A stretch of DNA of 39,168 bases, taken from contig DDSO01000142.1 in assembly GCA_002343425.1 (NCBI GenBank), positions 757 to 39,924 of the forward strand, given 5' to 3'. The notes below the pieces were generated by a model that was not told the DNA's origin, made no database searches, and was given only the letters and a program-made list of their open reading frames with translations. The stretch is from Brevundimonas sp. UBA2388 (GTDB taxonomy: Bacteria > Pseudomonadota > Alphaproteobacteria > Caulobacterales > Caulobacteraceae). Positions 1 to 7,970 of the stretch are shown in pieces; the first letter of the stretch is position 1; each line of letters begins with the position of its first letter. The translations under genes and the position numbers were made by a program.

Positions 1-531
1 CTCGGCCCCGAGATGCGCTCGACCGGCGAGGTCATGGGTCTGGACTGGAAGCGCGACGGCGAGGCTGACATGGCCCCCGCCTTCGCCCGCGCCTTCGCCA
101 AGTCCCAGATCGGCGGCGGCACGACCTTGCCGGTCAAAGGCTGCGCCTTCGTCAGCGTCAAGGACGGCGACAAACCCTTCATCGTGGAGGCGGTGAAGAC
201 CCTGCTCGCCGAGGGTTTCACCGTCATGGCCACCGGCGGCACGCACAGCTTCCTGAACGAGCAGGGCCTGCCCGTCGCCTTCGTCAAGAAGGTGCTGGAA
301 GGCCGCCCGCACATCGTCGACGCCATGAAGAACGGCGAGGTCCAGCTGGTCATCAACACCACCGAGGGCAAGCAGTCGCTCCAGGACAGCTTCAGCCTGC
401 GCCGCACCGCCCTGATGATGAAGATCCCCTATTATACGACGACGGCGGGGGCGCTGGCCGCGTCGCAGGCCATCGGGGCGATCAAGGCCGGCGACCTGGA
501 TGTGCGGCCGATCCAGGATTACGCGCACTGA
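1..531 (+). CDS. carB: Carbamoyl-phosphate synthase large subunit, C-terminal part (5' end outside window)
   Basis: This is the last 176 residues of the large subunit of carbamoyl-phosphate synthase, which makes carbamoyl phosphate from bicarbonate, ATP and ammonia for pyrimidine and arginine synthesis. The frame is open from base 1 and ends with TGA at 529-531. The first residues contain the family motif [12 protein letters not shown], the end of the second ATP-grasp half. The rest is the MGS-like allosteric domain, recognisable by [11 protein letters not shown] and by [10 protein letters not shown], which in characterised enzymes binds UMP or ornithine. The C-terminus is of normal length and looks intact. 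The N-terminal halves and the start lie outside the window. The stop codon overlaps the proposed start of the DUF1294 gene that follows. Confidence 0.96.
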   Translation, partial: LGPEMRSTGEVMGLDWKRDGEADMAPAFARAFAKSQIGGGTTLPVKGCAFVSVKDGDKPFIVEAVKTLLAEGFTVMATGGTHSFLNEQGLPVAFVKKVLEGRPHIVDAMKNGEVQLVINTTEGKQSLQDSFSLRRTALMMKIPYYTTTAGALAASQAIGAIKAGDLDVRPIQDYAH

Positions 532-824
532 ACATCGGGATCGACCTGTCCGTCGTCGACCGGGCGCTGATCCTTCTCGCTCTCGCGGAACTGTCGGTCT
601 TCGCCCTGTTCTGGTTCGACAAGGCCCAGGCGCGTGAACACGGCTGGCGGGTGCGGGAGAGCACGCTCTTGCTGGGCGCCCTGTTCGGCGGCGTGGGCGC
701 GTGGATGGGGCAGCGCCTGCTGCGCCACAAGACACGCAAGGAGCCCTTCAGGACGCAGCTGGGTATGGTGATCGTCGTCCACCTGATCGGGGTGGCGGCC
801 GTCTTCTGGCTGCTGCTGCGCTAA
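528..824 (+). CDS. DUF1294 small membrane protein, probably CTG-initiated
   Basis: A 98-residue membrane protein of the DUF1294 family, function unknown. Family marks are FWFDKAQA near residues 28-35, WRVREST near 40-46, [28 protein letters not shown] near 47-74 in two adjoining stretches, and a C-terminal hydrophobic helix. The predicted topology is three membrane segments (about 12-30, 46-62, 79-97). The frame has no ATG, GTG or TTG before the conserved region. The best candidate is CTG at 528, which overlaps the carB stop as CTGA and has AGGA nine bases upstream; ATC at 534 is an alternative. Translation is therefore probably coupled to carB. Its end overlaps the end of the convergent symporter gene by four bases (821-824). 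The family call is solid, the start is inferred. Confidence 0.75.
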   Translation: MNIGIDLSVVDRALILLALAELSVFALFWFDKAQAREHGWRVRESTLLLGALFGGVGAWMGQRLLRHKTRKEPFRTQLGMVIVVHLIGVAAVFWLLLR

Positions 825-2116
825 ATGCCCGACGCCGCCTCCGGGTCGGCCACCGCATCCCGCCCTTCGACGATCCGCGCCGCCGCCATGTCGGCGGTGA
901 CATTGCCGATCGTGCGGAAGATGTCGGGCACGACCTCGACCGCCAGCAGCAGGGGCAGGACCTCGAGCGGCAGACCCATGACGAGGGCGATGGGGGCGAT
1001 GGAGGCAAAGAACGAGACCTGACCCGGCAGGCCGACGGTGCCGACGCTGATGGCGAGGGCCGTGACGCCGCCGGCCAGCAGCACGCCGGGCGTCAGGGCG
1101 ATGCCGTACAGGTGGGCGACATAGATGCAGACGGCCAGGTTGGCGACTGTCGAGGTGATGCGGAACACCGCTACTGCCAGCGGCAGGACCAGCCCCGCGG
1201 TCGCCGGCGACACGCCCAGCCGGTCGATCGACCGCTCGACCATCACCGGCAGACAGGCCAGCGACGACTGGGTCGAGAAGGCCACGACCTGGGCCGGGGC
1301 GATTGCGCGGGCGAACCGCCCCAGGGTGACCCGGCCGAAGGCCACGGCCACCACATAGGTCAGGAGGATCAGGCCGACGAGCGCCAGCACCACAATGGCG
1401 ATGTAATGGCCCAGCACCCCCGCCGCGCCGAGGCCGGCCCTGAGGCCTACCCCGAGCGACAGGGCGAAGACGCCGAACGGCGCGGCGCGAAGCACCCAGT
1501 GGACAATGACGATCATGGTCTCTGCCACGGCCTCGAAAAAGACGGTCAGCGGCTGGCGCAGACGGGCGCTCAGTCGGGTCGTCGCGAAGCCGAAGACGAT
1601 GGCGAAGACGACGATGCCGAGGATGGCGTCGTCCGCCGCCGCGCGGATCGGGTTGGACGGGGCCAGACTGGTCAGGAAGGCGGTGAAGCCGCCCCCGCTG
1701 ACGCTGCCGCGCACCGCCTCGTCCGTGGTCGCGCCCGCCAGCAGCATCTGCGCGCCGGCCGGGTCGATCGGCCAGATCGCGTGCAGGCCCAGCGAGGCCA
1801 ACACGCCATAGACCGTCGCGCCGATCAGCAGCAGGGCGAAGACGATGATCGCCTTCAGGGCCAGCCGGCCGGTCGCGGCCGCATCGGCGATGGAGGCGAT
1901 GCCGGTCACCAGCAGGCTGAACACCAGCGGGATGATCGTCATCCGCAAGGCGTTGAGCCACAGCTGGCCCAGCCCGTCGACGAGGGCCACCGTGCCCGTG
2001 CCGCCGGGGATGCCGTACGTCTGGGCCGCCGCGCCGGCGAGCAGGCCGGCCGCGAGGGCCAGCAGCACCCAGAGACTGAGCGAGGAGAACAGGGCTGCGG
2101 TGCGGGAGCGGGTCAT
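821..2116 (-). CDS. Dicarboxylate/amino acid:cation symporter family transporter (SLC1/DAACS), atypical
   Basis: A 431-residue inner-membrane carrier of the glutamate/dicarboxylate symporter family. Visible marks are the serine-rich hairpin 1 (AFSTQSS, residues 279-285), hairpin 2 (GTVGLPGQ, 359-366) and the TM8 signature DIFRTIGNVTAD (398-409). In that signature R401 and D398 match the substrate-binding Arg and Asp of archaeal GltPh, and N405/D409 match its sodium-site residues. Eight transmembrane segments and two re-entrant loops are expected. The TM7 motif that is NMDG in most members reads FRIT here (318-321), so sodium coupling may differ and the substrate cannot be assigned beyond a probable carboxylate. 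The start ATG is at 2116; the length is normal for the family. It is convergent with the DUF1294 gene and only nine bases from mnmH, so it may belong to the selD-mnmH transcript. Confidence 0.85.
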   Translation of the reverse strand: MTRSRTAALFSSLSLWVLLALAAGLLAGAAAQTYGIPGGTGTVALVDGLGQLWLNALRMTIIPLVFSLLVTGIASIADAAATGRLALKAIIVFALLLIGATVYGVLASLGLHAIWPIDPAGAQMLLAGATTDEAVRGSVSGGGFTAFLTSLAPSNPIRAAADDAILGIVVFAIVFGFATTRLSARLRQPLTVFFEAVAETMIVIVHWVLRAAPFGVFALSLGVGLRAGLGAAGVLGHYIAIVVLALVGLILLTYVVAVAFGRVTLGRFARAIAPAQVVAFSTQSSLACLPVMVERSIDRLGVSPATAGLVLPLAVAVFRITSTVANLAVCIYVAHLYGIALTPGVLLAGGVTALAISVGTVGLPGQVSFFASIAPIALVMGLPLEVLPLLLAVEVVPDIFRTIGNVTADMAAARIVEGRDAVADPEAASGI

Positions 2117-2125
2117 GTGGGGAAG

Positions 2126-3178
2126 CTAGGCCGGGTCGAGGCGCGCCGCCAGCCCATCCGCCGCCGCCGCGATCGAGGCCGGCGAAAGATCCGCCAGCAG
2201 GAGGCGATCCAGCACGGGCCGGGCGCGGTCGGCGCCGGTCCGCAGATAGGCGGGATCGTAGTGGGCCTCGATCAACTGCCGGGCCAGATCGGCGATATCG
2301 CCCCGGGCGGCCATGGCGCGCCACTCGGCGGTCGTCGCCCTGGAATGATGGCGCGGCATCCGGCTCAGGGCCTTGTCGAGCGCGCCCGGATCAGCGGCGA
2401 TGTCGGCATAGGTCGCGACCGTATGGGCGACACGGGCCTCGACCGGGGCGGCGATCTCGATCACGGGCGCGGCGGCCATGACGGACCAGAGCGACGGCGG
2501 AACCACCCGCGCGCCGATCCGGCTGCTCTCGGCCTCGACCACGACAGGCCGGGCGGGATCCAGCCGCGAAAGGACGTCGTGCAGCCGGCTCTCGAAGGCC
2601 TTCTGGGAAGGCTGACCGCCCGGCATGGCCCCGAACAGAGAGCCCCGGTGCGCGGCCAGCGCCTCAAGGTCCAGGGTCTGCACGCCGCGCGCCGCCAGCG
2701 CGTTCAGCAGCGCCGTCTTGCCCGACCCGGTCGGTCCGTCCAGCAGGGTCAGCCGGTGCGGCAGGGGGGCGTCGTACAGGGCCGCGTTCACCTGCCGCCG
2801 CCAGGTCTGGTAGCCGCCGTCCAGCACCGTCACCGGCCAGCCGATCTGGTCCATCACCGTGACCATGGCCCCCGACCGCTGGCCGCCACGCCAGCAATGG
2901 ACCAGCGGCTTGAACCCGCCGCCGCGGTCCGCCAGCGCCCCCTCCAGATGCGACGCGATGTTGCGCGCCACCATGGCCGCGCCGGTGCGGCGGGCGAGGA
3001 ATTTGGAGCCCTGCACATATTCGGTCCCGACCGCCGCGCGCTGGGCGTCGTCGAGCACCGGCAGGTTGAGCGCGCCGGGGATATGGTCGAGGGCGTACTC
3101 GGTCGGACTGCGCACGTCGATGATCGCATCGAAGCCGTCGCGGGCTGCGGGCGACAGATCGACCGTGTGGCGGATCAT
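2126..3178 (-). CDS. mnmH: tRNA 2-selenouridine synthase (SelU/MnmH)
   Basis: A 350-residue protein that replaces sulfur by selenium in 2-thiouridine at the wobble position of certain tRNAs, using selenophosphate and a geranylated intermediate. The N-terminal rhodanese domain (about 15-130) carries the catalytic cysteine in HCWRGGQRSG (C95). The C-terminal P-loop domain starts with DGPTGSGKT (147-155). Both domains and the length match the family. The ATG (3176-3178) overlaps the selD stop as ATGA, so the two genes are translationally coupled. Coupling to selD, which makes the selenium donor, confirms the assignment. No selA, selB or selenocysteine tRNA is seen in the window. Confidence 0.95.
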   Translation of the reverse strand: MIRHTVDLSPAARDGFDAIIDVRSPTEYALDHIPGALNLPVLDDAQRAAVGTEYVQGSKFLARRTGAAMVARNIASHLEGALADRGGGFKPLVHCWRGGQRSGAMVTVMDQIGWPVTVLDGGYQTWRRQVNAALYDAPLPHRLTLLDGPTGSGKTALLNALAARGVQTLDLEALAAHRGSLFGAMPGGQPSQKAFESRLHDVLSRLDPARPVVVEAESSRIGARVVPPSLWSVMAAAPVIEIAAPVEARVAHTVATYADIAADPGALDKALSRMPRHHSRATTAEWRAMAARGDIADLARQLIEAHYDPAYLRTGADRARPVLDRLLLADLSPASIAAAADGLAARLDPA

Positions 3179-4221
3179 CCGACGACGCGGACGCGCGGCG
3201 GGCCCTCGACCACACGCCCGACGACGGCGGCCCGCACAAAGCCCTCGCCCGTCGCCAGCGCCAGAACCTCGTCCACCTGATCAGCCGCGACGGCGATCAA
3301 AAGGCCGCCCGCGGTCTGGGGATCGGTCAGCAGGTCGCGCCGCCAGTCCTCCAGTCCCGCCGGCAGGTCGACGCCTTCGCCATAACTGGCCCAGTTGCGG
3401 CCCGAGGCCCCCGTGCGCACGCCGCCCGTGGCCAGGGCCTCGACCCCGTCCAGCAGCGGCGGCTGATCCGTCAGCTCCACCGTCAACCCCGCCCCGCGCG
3501 CCATCTCCAGCGCATGGCCCAGCAGGCCGAAGCCGGTGACGTCCGTCACCGCATGAACCCCTGTCATTCCCGCCAACTTCGCCCCGACCGTGTTCAGCTT
3601 CGTCGTCGAGGCGATCAGGGCCGCATAGCCGTCCGGACCCAGCCGCTCCTGTTTGAACGCCGCGCTCAGCACGCCGACGCCCAGCGCCTTGGTCAGGATC
3701 AGCACGTCGCCGACCTGTGCGCCGCGATTGGTCAGCACCTGATCCGGATGCACCAGACCGAGCGCCACCAGCCCGTAGATCGGCTCGACGCTATCGATCG
3801 AATGGCCGCCCGCGACCGGGATGCCCGCCGCCGCGCAGACAGAGGCGCCGCCCTGCAGGATGCGGCCGATGGTCTCCGTCGACAGGACATTCACCGGCAT
3901 GCCGACCAGCGCCAGGGCGAAGATCGGGGTCGCGCCCATGGCGTAAACGTCGGACAGGGCGTTGGTCGCAGCGATGCGGCCAAAGTCGAACGGGTCGTCG
4001 ACGACCGGCATGAAGAAGTCTGTCGTCGCCACCAGCGCCTGCTGATCGTTCAGCCGCCAGACAGCCGCGTCGTCGCTGGTTTCGGTCCCGACCATCAGGT
4101 CGGCGAAGGGTCCTGCCAGCGGCATCCCCTTCAGAATGTCCCGCAGCACCGCCGGGGCCAGCTTGCAGCCGCAGCCGCCGCCGTGGGCGAGGGAGGTCAG
4201 GCGGGGTTCGGGCGTGGTCAT
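3175..4221 (-). CDS. selD: Selenide, water dikinase (selenophosphate synthetase)
   Basis: A 348-residue cytosolic enzyme that makes selenophosphate from selenide and ATP. The N-terminal catalytic loop HGGGCGCK has C17 and C19 at the same positions as in E. coli SelD; the active residue is cysteine, not selenocysteine. AIR-synthase-type motifs follow: TTDFFMPVVDDPFDFG (about 65-80), AATNALSDVYAMG, and TDVTGFGLLGHA. I start at ATG 4221 because MTTPEPRLTSLAHGGGCGCK aligns with known N-termini; an upstream in-frame ATG at 4305 would add 28 unrelated residues. No strong ribosome binding site is visible. The stop overlaps the start of mnmH, which uses the product. It is divergent from the amidohydrolase gene across 113 bases. 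Confidence 0.95.
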   Translation of the reverse strand: MTTPEPRLTSLAHGGGCGCKLAPAVLRDILKGMPLAGPFADLMVGTETSDDAAVWRLNDQQALVATTDFFMPVVDDPFDFGRIAATNALSDVYAMGATPIFALALVGMPVNVLSTETIGRILQGGASVCAAAGIPVAGGHSIDSVEPIYGLVALGLVHPDQVLTNRGAQVGDVLILTKALGVGVLSAAFKQERLGPDGYAALIASTTKLNTVGAKLAGMTGVHAVTDVTGFGLLGHALEMARGAGLTVELTDQPPLLDGVEALATGGVRTGASGRNWASYGEGVDLPAGLEDWRRDLLTDPQTAGGLLIAVAADQVDEVLALATGEGFVRAAVVGRVVEGPPRVRVVG

Positions 4222-4334
4222 GGCATGGCTTAGGGCCAAACCGCCGCCGAACTCAACAGGTCGGTCACTGCATTGGCCGTTGCCAGTCTGCCGCCGCCGG
4301 ACCAATGTTCGCGCTTCAAACCGGGGGCGGAACG

Positions 4335-5657
4335 ATGCGACTTCTTCTTGCGACGACGGCGGTGCTGGCGCTTTTCACGGCCGGGGCGGCGCAGGCCCAG
4401 ACCGGCTCGACCGATGTCGAACTGCGCCAGGCCATCGCGCGGGACTATGACGCCAACCTCGGCGCCCTGTTCGACGACTTCCACCGCAACCCGGAGCTGT
4501 CGGGTATGGAGGTCCGCACCGCCGGCATCATGGCGGCCCAGCTGACGGCGCTGGGCTATGACGTGACCACCGGCGTCGGCGGCACGGGCGTGGTCGCCGT
4601 GCTGCGCAACGGCGACGGCCCCACGGTCATGATTCGCGCCGACATGGACGGCCTGCCGCTGGCCGAGGATTCCGGTCTGGCCAATGCCTCGACCGCGCGT
4701 CAGGTCGACAGCGACGGGATCGAAAAGCCCGTCATGCATGCCTGCGGCCACGACGTGCACATCACTGCCCTGATCGGGACGGCGCGGCAGCTGATGGCGC
4801 GGCGGCAGGACTGGTCCGGCACCCTGGTGCTGATCGCCCAGCCGGCCGAAGAGCGCATCTTCGGCGCCCGCGCCATGGTGCAGGACGGCCTCTACACCCG
4901 CTTCCCAAGGCCCGACATAGCCCTGGCCTTCCACGTCTCGGCCGATCTCGCGACCGGCCTGATCGACCTGCCGCTGGGCATCACCTCGTCCAGTTCGGAC
5001 AGCGTGGACATCGCCGTCCACGGCGTCGGCACCCATGGCGCCTATCCGCATCTGGGGGTCGACCCGATCGTAGTCGCCTCGGCCATCGTGATGAACCTGC
5101 AGACCCTGCCCAGCCGCAGCATCAATCCGCTGGAGGGGGCCATTGTGACGGTCGGGTCCTTCCACGGCGGCATCAAGCACAACATCATCTCCGACCGGGT
5201 CGACCTGCAGCTGACTGTGCGGGCCGACAATCCCGAGACCCGGCTGGCCCTGCTGGACGGCATCGACCGGGTCGTGCGCGGCACCGCCCTGGCGCTGGGC
5301 GTATCCGAGGACCGTCTGCCGACCGTGGTCCGCTCGCCGACCGAGACCACCCCCGCGACCATCAATGACGCCGCCACCGCCGCCCGCGTGCGCGCCGCCA
5401 TCGGCGCGGCCATGGGCCCCGAGCGGCTGGTGGACACCCCCCGCACCGGCATGGGGGCAGAGGATTTCGCCTGGTTCATCACCCCGGACACCGGGGTGAA
5501 GGGCGTCTATTTCAGCGTCGGCGGCACGCCCGCGGCGGACGTCGCCACGGCTCCGGGCCACCATTCGCCCCTGTTCCGCATCGACCCCCAGCCCTCGGTC
5601 GTCACCGGGGTTGAGGCCATGGTGGTCGCTGCGCAGGCGCTGATGCCAAGGGGTTGA
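4335..5657 (+). CDS. Exported M20-family amidohydrolase
   Basis: A 440-residue metal-dependent hydrolase of the M20D group (relatives include hippurate hydrolase and N-acyl amino acid amidohydrolases). A clear signal peptide (residues 1-21, ending GAAQA-QTG) sends it to the periplasm. Metal-binding and catalytic residues are visible: MHACGHDVH (C137, H139), AEE (E172, E173), FH at H200, and the C-terminal GHHSPLFRID (H409). The inserted dimerisation domain lies at about 215-330. The start ATG 4335 follows GGGGGCGGA; an ATG at 4305 in the same frame would spoil the signal peptide. The substrate cannot be told from sequence. It is transcribed alone, divergent from selD, and is followed by a hairpin. 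Confidence 0.9.
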   Translation: MRLLLATTAVLALFTAGAAQAQTGSTDVELRQAIARDYDANLGALFDDFHRNPELSGMEVRTAGIMAAQLTALGYDVTTGVGGTGVVAVLRNGDGPTVMIRADMDGLPLAEDSGLANASTARQVDSDGIEKPVMHACGHDVHITALIGTARQLMARRQDWSGTLVLIAQPAEERIFGARAMVQDGLYTRFPRPDIALAFHVSADLATGLIDLPLGITSSSSDSVDIAVHGVGTHGAYPHLGVDPIVVASAIVMNLQTLPSRSINPLEGAIVTVGSFHGGIKHNIISDRVDLQLTVRADNPETRLALLDGIDRVVRGTALALGVSEDRLPTVVRSPTETTPATINDAATAARVRAAIGAAMGPERLVDTPRTGMGAEDFAWFITPDTGVKGVYFSVGGTPAADVATAPGHHSPLFRIDPQPSVVTGVEAMVVAAQALMPRG

Positions 5658-5671
5658 GGCGCGGCTGAACC

Positions 5672-5703
5672 GTTCCGGGCCTTGTCCGTTTCAGGCCCTG
5701 AAC
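5672..5703 (+). terminator. Possible hairpin terminator after the amidohydrolase gene
   Basis: The arms GTTCCGGGCC (5672-5681) and GGCCCTGAAC (5694-5703) can pair over ten positions with one mismatch and a 12-base loop. It lies 15 bases after the amidohydrolase stop. There is no T-tract, and the right arm ends close to the ribosome binding site of the next small gene, so it could instead be a leader structure for that gene. Confidence 0.3.
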
Positions 5704-5714
5704 CGGAGATCGCC

Positions 5715-5918
5715 ATGCCCATTCCCAAACTCGCGACCCTGATCGGCGGCCTGCTGCTCAGCAAGGGCGGACGGCGCGTGGCCGGTCGGCACGCGGGCAA
5801 ACTGGCTCTGGCCACCCTGGCCTTCCAGCTCTGGCAGCAGCGTCAGGCGGCCAGACATCCCACCGCCACCGACCGACCCGTCCACCCGCGCCGCCGCTGG
5901 AGCGGGCGTAGCGTCTGA
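5715..5918 (+). CDS. Small basic protein of unknown function
   Basis: A 67-residue protein that I do not recognise. It begins MPIPKLATLIGGLLLSKGG, has a second mildly hydrophobic stretch (ALATLAFQLWQQ, about residues 31-42) and ends in an Arg/Pro-rich basic tail. It may associate with the membrane. The ATG at 5715 is preceded by GGAGAT with good spacing, which is why it is preferred to an in-frame ATG at 5682 that would lie inside the hairpin region. It sits between the amidohydrolase and glutathione S-transferase genes on the same strand. Coding character is supported only by the ribosome binding site and composition. Confidence 0.5.
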   Translation: MPIPKLATLIGGLLLSKGGRRVAGRHAGKLALATLAFQLWQQRQAARHPTATDRPVHPRRRWSGRSV

Positions 5919-5979
5919 ATCCGCTGGACCGACGCCGCGTCAACCACGCTAACTGCGCGGAACAAGCGGAGCCGTCGCC

Positions 5980-6645
5980 ATGATCACTGTCCACCACCTG
6001 AACGATTCCCGCTCGCAGCGGGTCCTCTGGCTGCTCGAGGAGATGGGCCTGCCCTATGAGGTGAAGCGGTATCAGCGCGACGCGAAGACCAACCTGGCCC
6101 CGGCCGCGCTGAAGGCCATCCACCCGCTGGGCAAGTCGCCGGTGCTGGACGACGGCGAAGCGCGGATCGCCGAGACCGGGGCCATCATCGAATATCTGCT
6201 CGAGACGTATCCCTCGGCCGGTTTGCGGCCCGCGGCCGGCACGCCCGAGGCCCGGCGGTTCACCTACTGGCTCCACTATGCCGAGGGGTCGGCCATGACG
6301 CCCCTGCTGCTGAAGCTGATCTTCACCGTCCTGCCCAAACGCGTGCCCTTCCTGGCGCGTGGCGTGGCCAACGGCATCAGCAAGGCGATGAACGCCAATA
6401 TGATCGATCCGCAGGTCGCGGCCCACACCGGCTATTGGGAGGCCGAACTGACCCGGTCCGAATGGTTCGCCGGCGACGCCTTCTCGGCCGCCGACATCAT
6501 GATGAGCTTCCCCCTCGAGGCCGCGGGCAGCCGGGTTCCCTATGGCCCGGACAAGCCGAAGCTGAAGGCCTTCCTGCAGAAGATCCACGCCCGGCCGGCT
6601 TATCAGCGGGCGCTGGAACGGGGCGGCCCCTACAGCTACGCCTGA
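5980..6645 (+). CDS. Glutathione S-transferase family protein
   Basis: A 221-residue protein with the two-domain glutathione S-transferase fold. The N-terminal thioredoxin-like domain (1-80) starts ITVHHLNDSRSQRVLWLLEE, with a serine/arginine active-site region near 10-14, the cis-proline in GKSPVLDD (about 51-58) and the glutathione-contacting ETGAIIEYL (about 65-73). The all-helical domain follows, with the N-capping pattern FSAADIMMSFPLE (about 168-180). The arrangement resembles bacterial fungal-Ure2-like or theta-type enzymes, but the substrate is unknown. The ATG at 5980 is preceded by GCGGAG. No neighbour suggests a pathway. Confidence 0.9.
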   Translation: MITVHHLNDSRSQRVLWLLEEMGLPYEVKRYQRDAKTNLAPAALKAIHPLGKSPVLDDGEARIAETGAIIEYLLETYPSAGLRPAAGTPEARRFTYWLHYAEGSAMTPLLLKLIFTVLPKRVPFLARGVANGISKAMNANMIDPQVAAHTGYWEAELTRSEWFAGDAFSAADIMMSFPLEAAGSRVPYGPDKPKLKAFLQKIHARPAYQRALERGGPYSYA

Positions 6646-6745
6646 GGCCCGCGCCCTGGCTGGCGCCGGCGCCACAGTGGACAGGAACCGCGCGCCCGGT
6701 GCGCTTCGGCCGCAACCCCGCCGTGAATGGGACGTTAACGGGGTC

Positions 6746-6946
6746 ATGCGCCTGAGAACCATTCAAGTCATCGCCGCCCTGACCGCCGCCGTCGCCTTCG
6801 TGCTGGCCTTCATCGCGACCGGGGTGTTCATCGTCTCCAGCCTGTTCATGGCGCTGGGGCTGGCAGCCATCGGGTGGCTGGCGTGGAGCCTCGTCCGGCA
6901 GGTGCGAACGCGCCGGAGAGGCCGCCCGGCGCAGAGTTCCATGTAA
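6746..6946 (+). CDS. Small two-helix membrane protein of unknown function
   Basis: A 66-residue hypothetical membrane protein. Two hydrophobic segments (about 8-29 and 30-50) are followed by a strongly basic C-terminus (RQVRTRRRGR), which predicts both ends facing the cytosol. The ATG at 6746 is preceded by a short GGGG and leaves a clean N-terminus; an in-frame ATG at 6677 would add 23 residues of poor coding character. It is followed directly by a strong hairpin, consistent with the end of a transcript. I do not recognise the family. Confidence 0.6.
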   Translation: MRLRTIQVIAALTAAVAFVLAFIATGVFIVSSLFMALGLAAIGWLAWSLVRQVRTRRRGRPAQSSM

Positions 6947-6953
6947 CACCGTT

Positions 6954-6986
6954 GCGCCATGCCCCTTGAACCTTGGGGCTTGGCGC
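6954..6986 (+). terminator. Hairpin, probable terminator upstream of greA
   Basis: GCGCCATGCCCC (6954-6965) pairs with GGGGCTTGGCGC (6975-6986): a 12-bp stem with one mismatch and a nine-base loop, eight bases after the stop of the small membrane gene. A weak pyrimidine run (CTAGTCTCTTT) follows. The likely role is to end the upstream transcript before greA. Confidence 0.5.
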
Positions 6987-7072
6987 CCTAGTCTCTTTGG
7001 CCGGTCGCAAGCGCCCAGCGACCTCTGGCGTCACAAAATCTTCAGTCGGGCGAAGCAAGAAACTCACGACAT

Positions 7073-7546
7073 ATGGAAAAAGTGCCGATGACGGCCGAGG
7101 GCTACCGTGTCCTCGACGATCAGCTGAAGCAATTGAAGTCCGTGGAGCGGCCGAGCGTGATCTCGGCCATCTCGGAGGCGCGCGAGCATGGCGATCTGTC
7201 TGAAAACGCTGAATATCATGCCGCGAAAGAGCGGCAGGGCTGGATCGAGGGCCAGATCGCCGACATCGAGGACAAGATCAGCCGCGCCCAGGTCATCGAT
7301 GTGTCCAAGCTGAATGGCAACCAGGTTATGTTCGGCGCCACGGTCACCGTGGTCGACGAGGACACCGAGGAAGAGGCCCGCTACCAGATCGTCGGCGAGC
7401 ACGAGGCCGATGTGAAGGCGGGCAAGATCTCCGTGGCTTCGCCCATCGCCCGGGCGATGATCTCGAAGGAGATCGGCGACGTGGTCGAGGTCAACACCCC
7501 CGGCGGCGTCAAGGCCTACGAAATCCTCAAGGTCGAGTGGAAATAG
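7073..7546 (+). CDS. greA: Transcription elongation factor GreA
   Basis: A 157-residue factor that enters the RNA polymerase secondary channel and stimulates transcript cleavage to rescue backtracked complexes. The N-terminal coiled coil (about 1-75) includes the hallmark [18 protein letters not shown] with the acidic tip (D41, E44 region). The C-terminal FKBP-like domain includes [18 protein letters not shown] and ends in the usual YEILKVEW. The length is standard. The ATG at 7073 is the only sensible start. The next gene begins four bases after the stop, so greA heads a greA-VOC-ELM1 transcription unit. Confidence 0.97.
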   Translation: MEKVPMTAEGYRVLDDQLKQLKSVERPSVISAISEAREHGDLSENAEYHAAKERQGWIEGQIADIEDKISRAQVIDVSKLNGNQVMFGATVTVVDEDTEEEARYQIVGEHEADVKAGKISVASPIARAMISKEIGDVVEVNTPGGVKAYEILKVEWK

Positions 7547-7550
7547 GCCG

Positions 7551-7970
7551 GTGACGAACGCCCCCGGAACACGCCCGCCTCTGGTGTCGCATGTTTCGGT
7601 CGGCGTCACCGACCTGTCGCGCGCCGGCGTCTTCTATGACGCCGTCATGGCGGTGCTCGGCGCGCGGCGCATTCTCGAACACGGCGTCGGCATCGGCTAT
7701 GGCCGGGCCTTCCCCGAATTCTGGGCAGCCCAGCCGCACGACGGCAAGCGCGCGGCGCCGGGCAACGGCGCCCATATCTGCTTCAATGCGTCCGACCCCG
7801 CGACCGTCGTCGCCTTTCACGAGGCGGGACTGGCGGCGGGTGGTCTGGACGACGGCCGGCCCGGCCCGCGCCCCGAATATGCGCCCGGCTATTACGCCGC
7901 CTTCCTGCGCGATCCCGACGGCAACAAGGTCGAGGCCATGTGCTGGATCGCGCCGCCCGCCGCGACGTGA
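7551..7970 (+). CDS. VOC (glyoxalase/bleomycin-resistance) family protein
   Basis: A 139-residue single-module protein of the vicinal oxygen chelate family. It shows the paired beta-alpha-beta-beta-beta pattern with candidate metal ligands at H14 (SHVSVGVTDL), H75 (AHICFNA) and E128 in the closing motif FLRDPDGNKVEAMCW. The reaction is unknown; members include isomerases, dioxygenases and fosfomycin or bleomycin resistance proteins. The likely start is GTG at 7551, four bases after greA. The stop overlaps the start of the next gene as GTGA. The link to greA looks positional rather than functional. Confidence 0.88.
   Translation: MTNAPGTRPPLVSHVSVGVTDLSRAGVFYDAVMAVLGARRILEHGVGIGYGRAFPEFWAAQPHDGKRAAPGNGAHICFNASDPATVVAFHEAGLAAGGLDDGRPGPRPEYAPGYYAAFLRDPDGNKVEAMCWIAPPAAT

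Noticed and set aside
701..3280. An 859-residue open frame on the plus strand
   Set aside because: It is antisense to the symporter, mnmH and selD genes and has the Arg/Gln/Gly-rich composition of a GC-rich shadow frame with no domain.
6661..6674. Perfect palindrome TGGCGCCGGCGCCA after the glutathione S-transferase gene
   Set aside because: It has no loop and such GC palindromes arise often by chance here; no other support for an operator or terminator.
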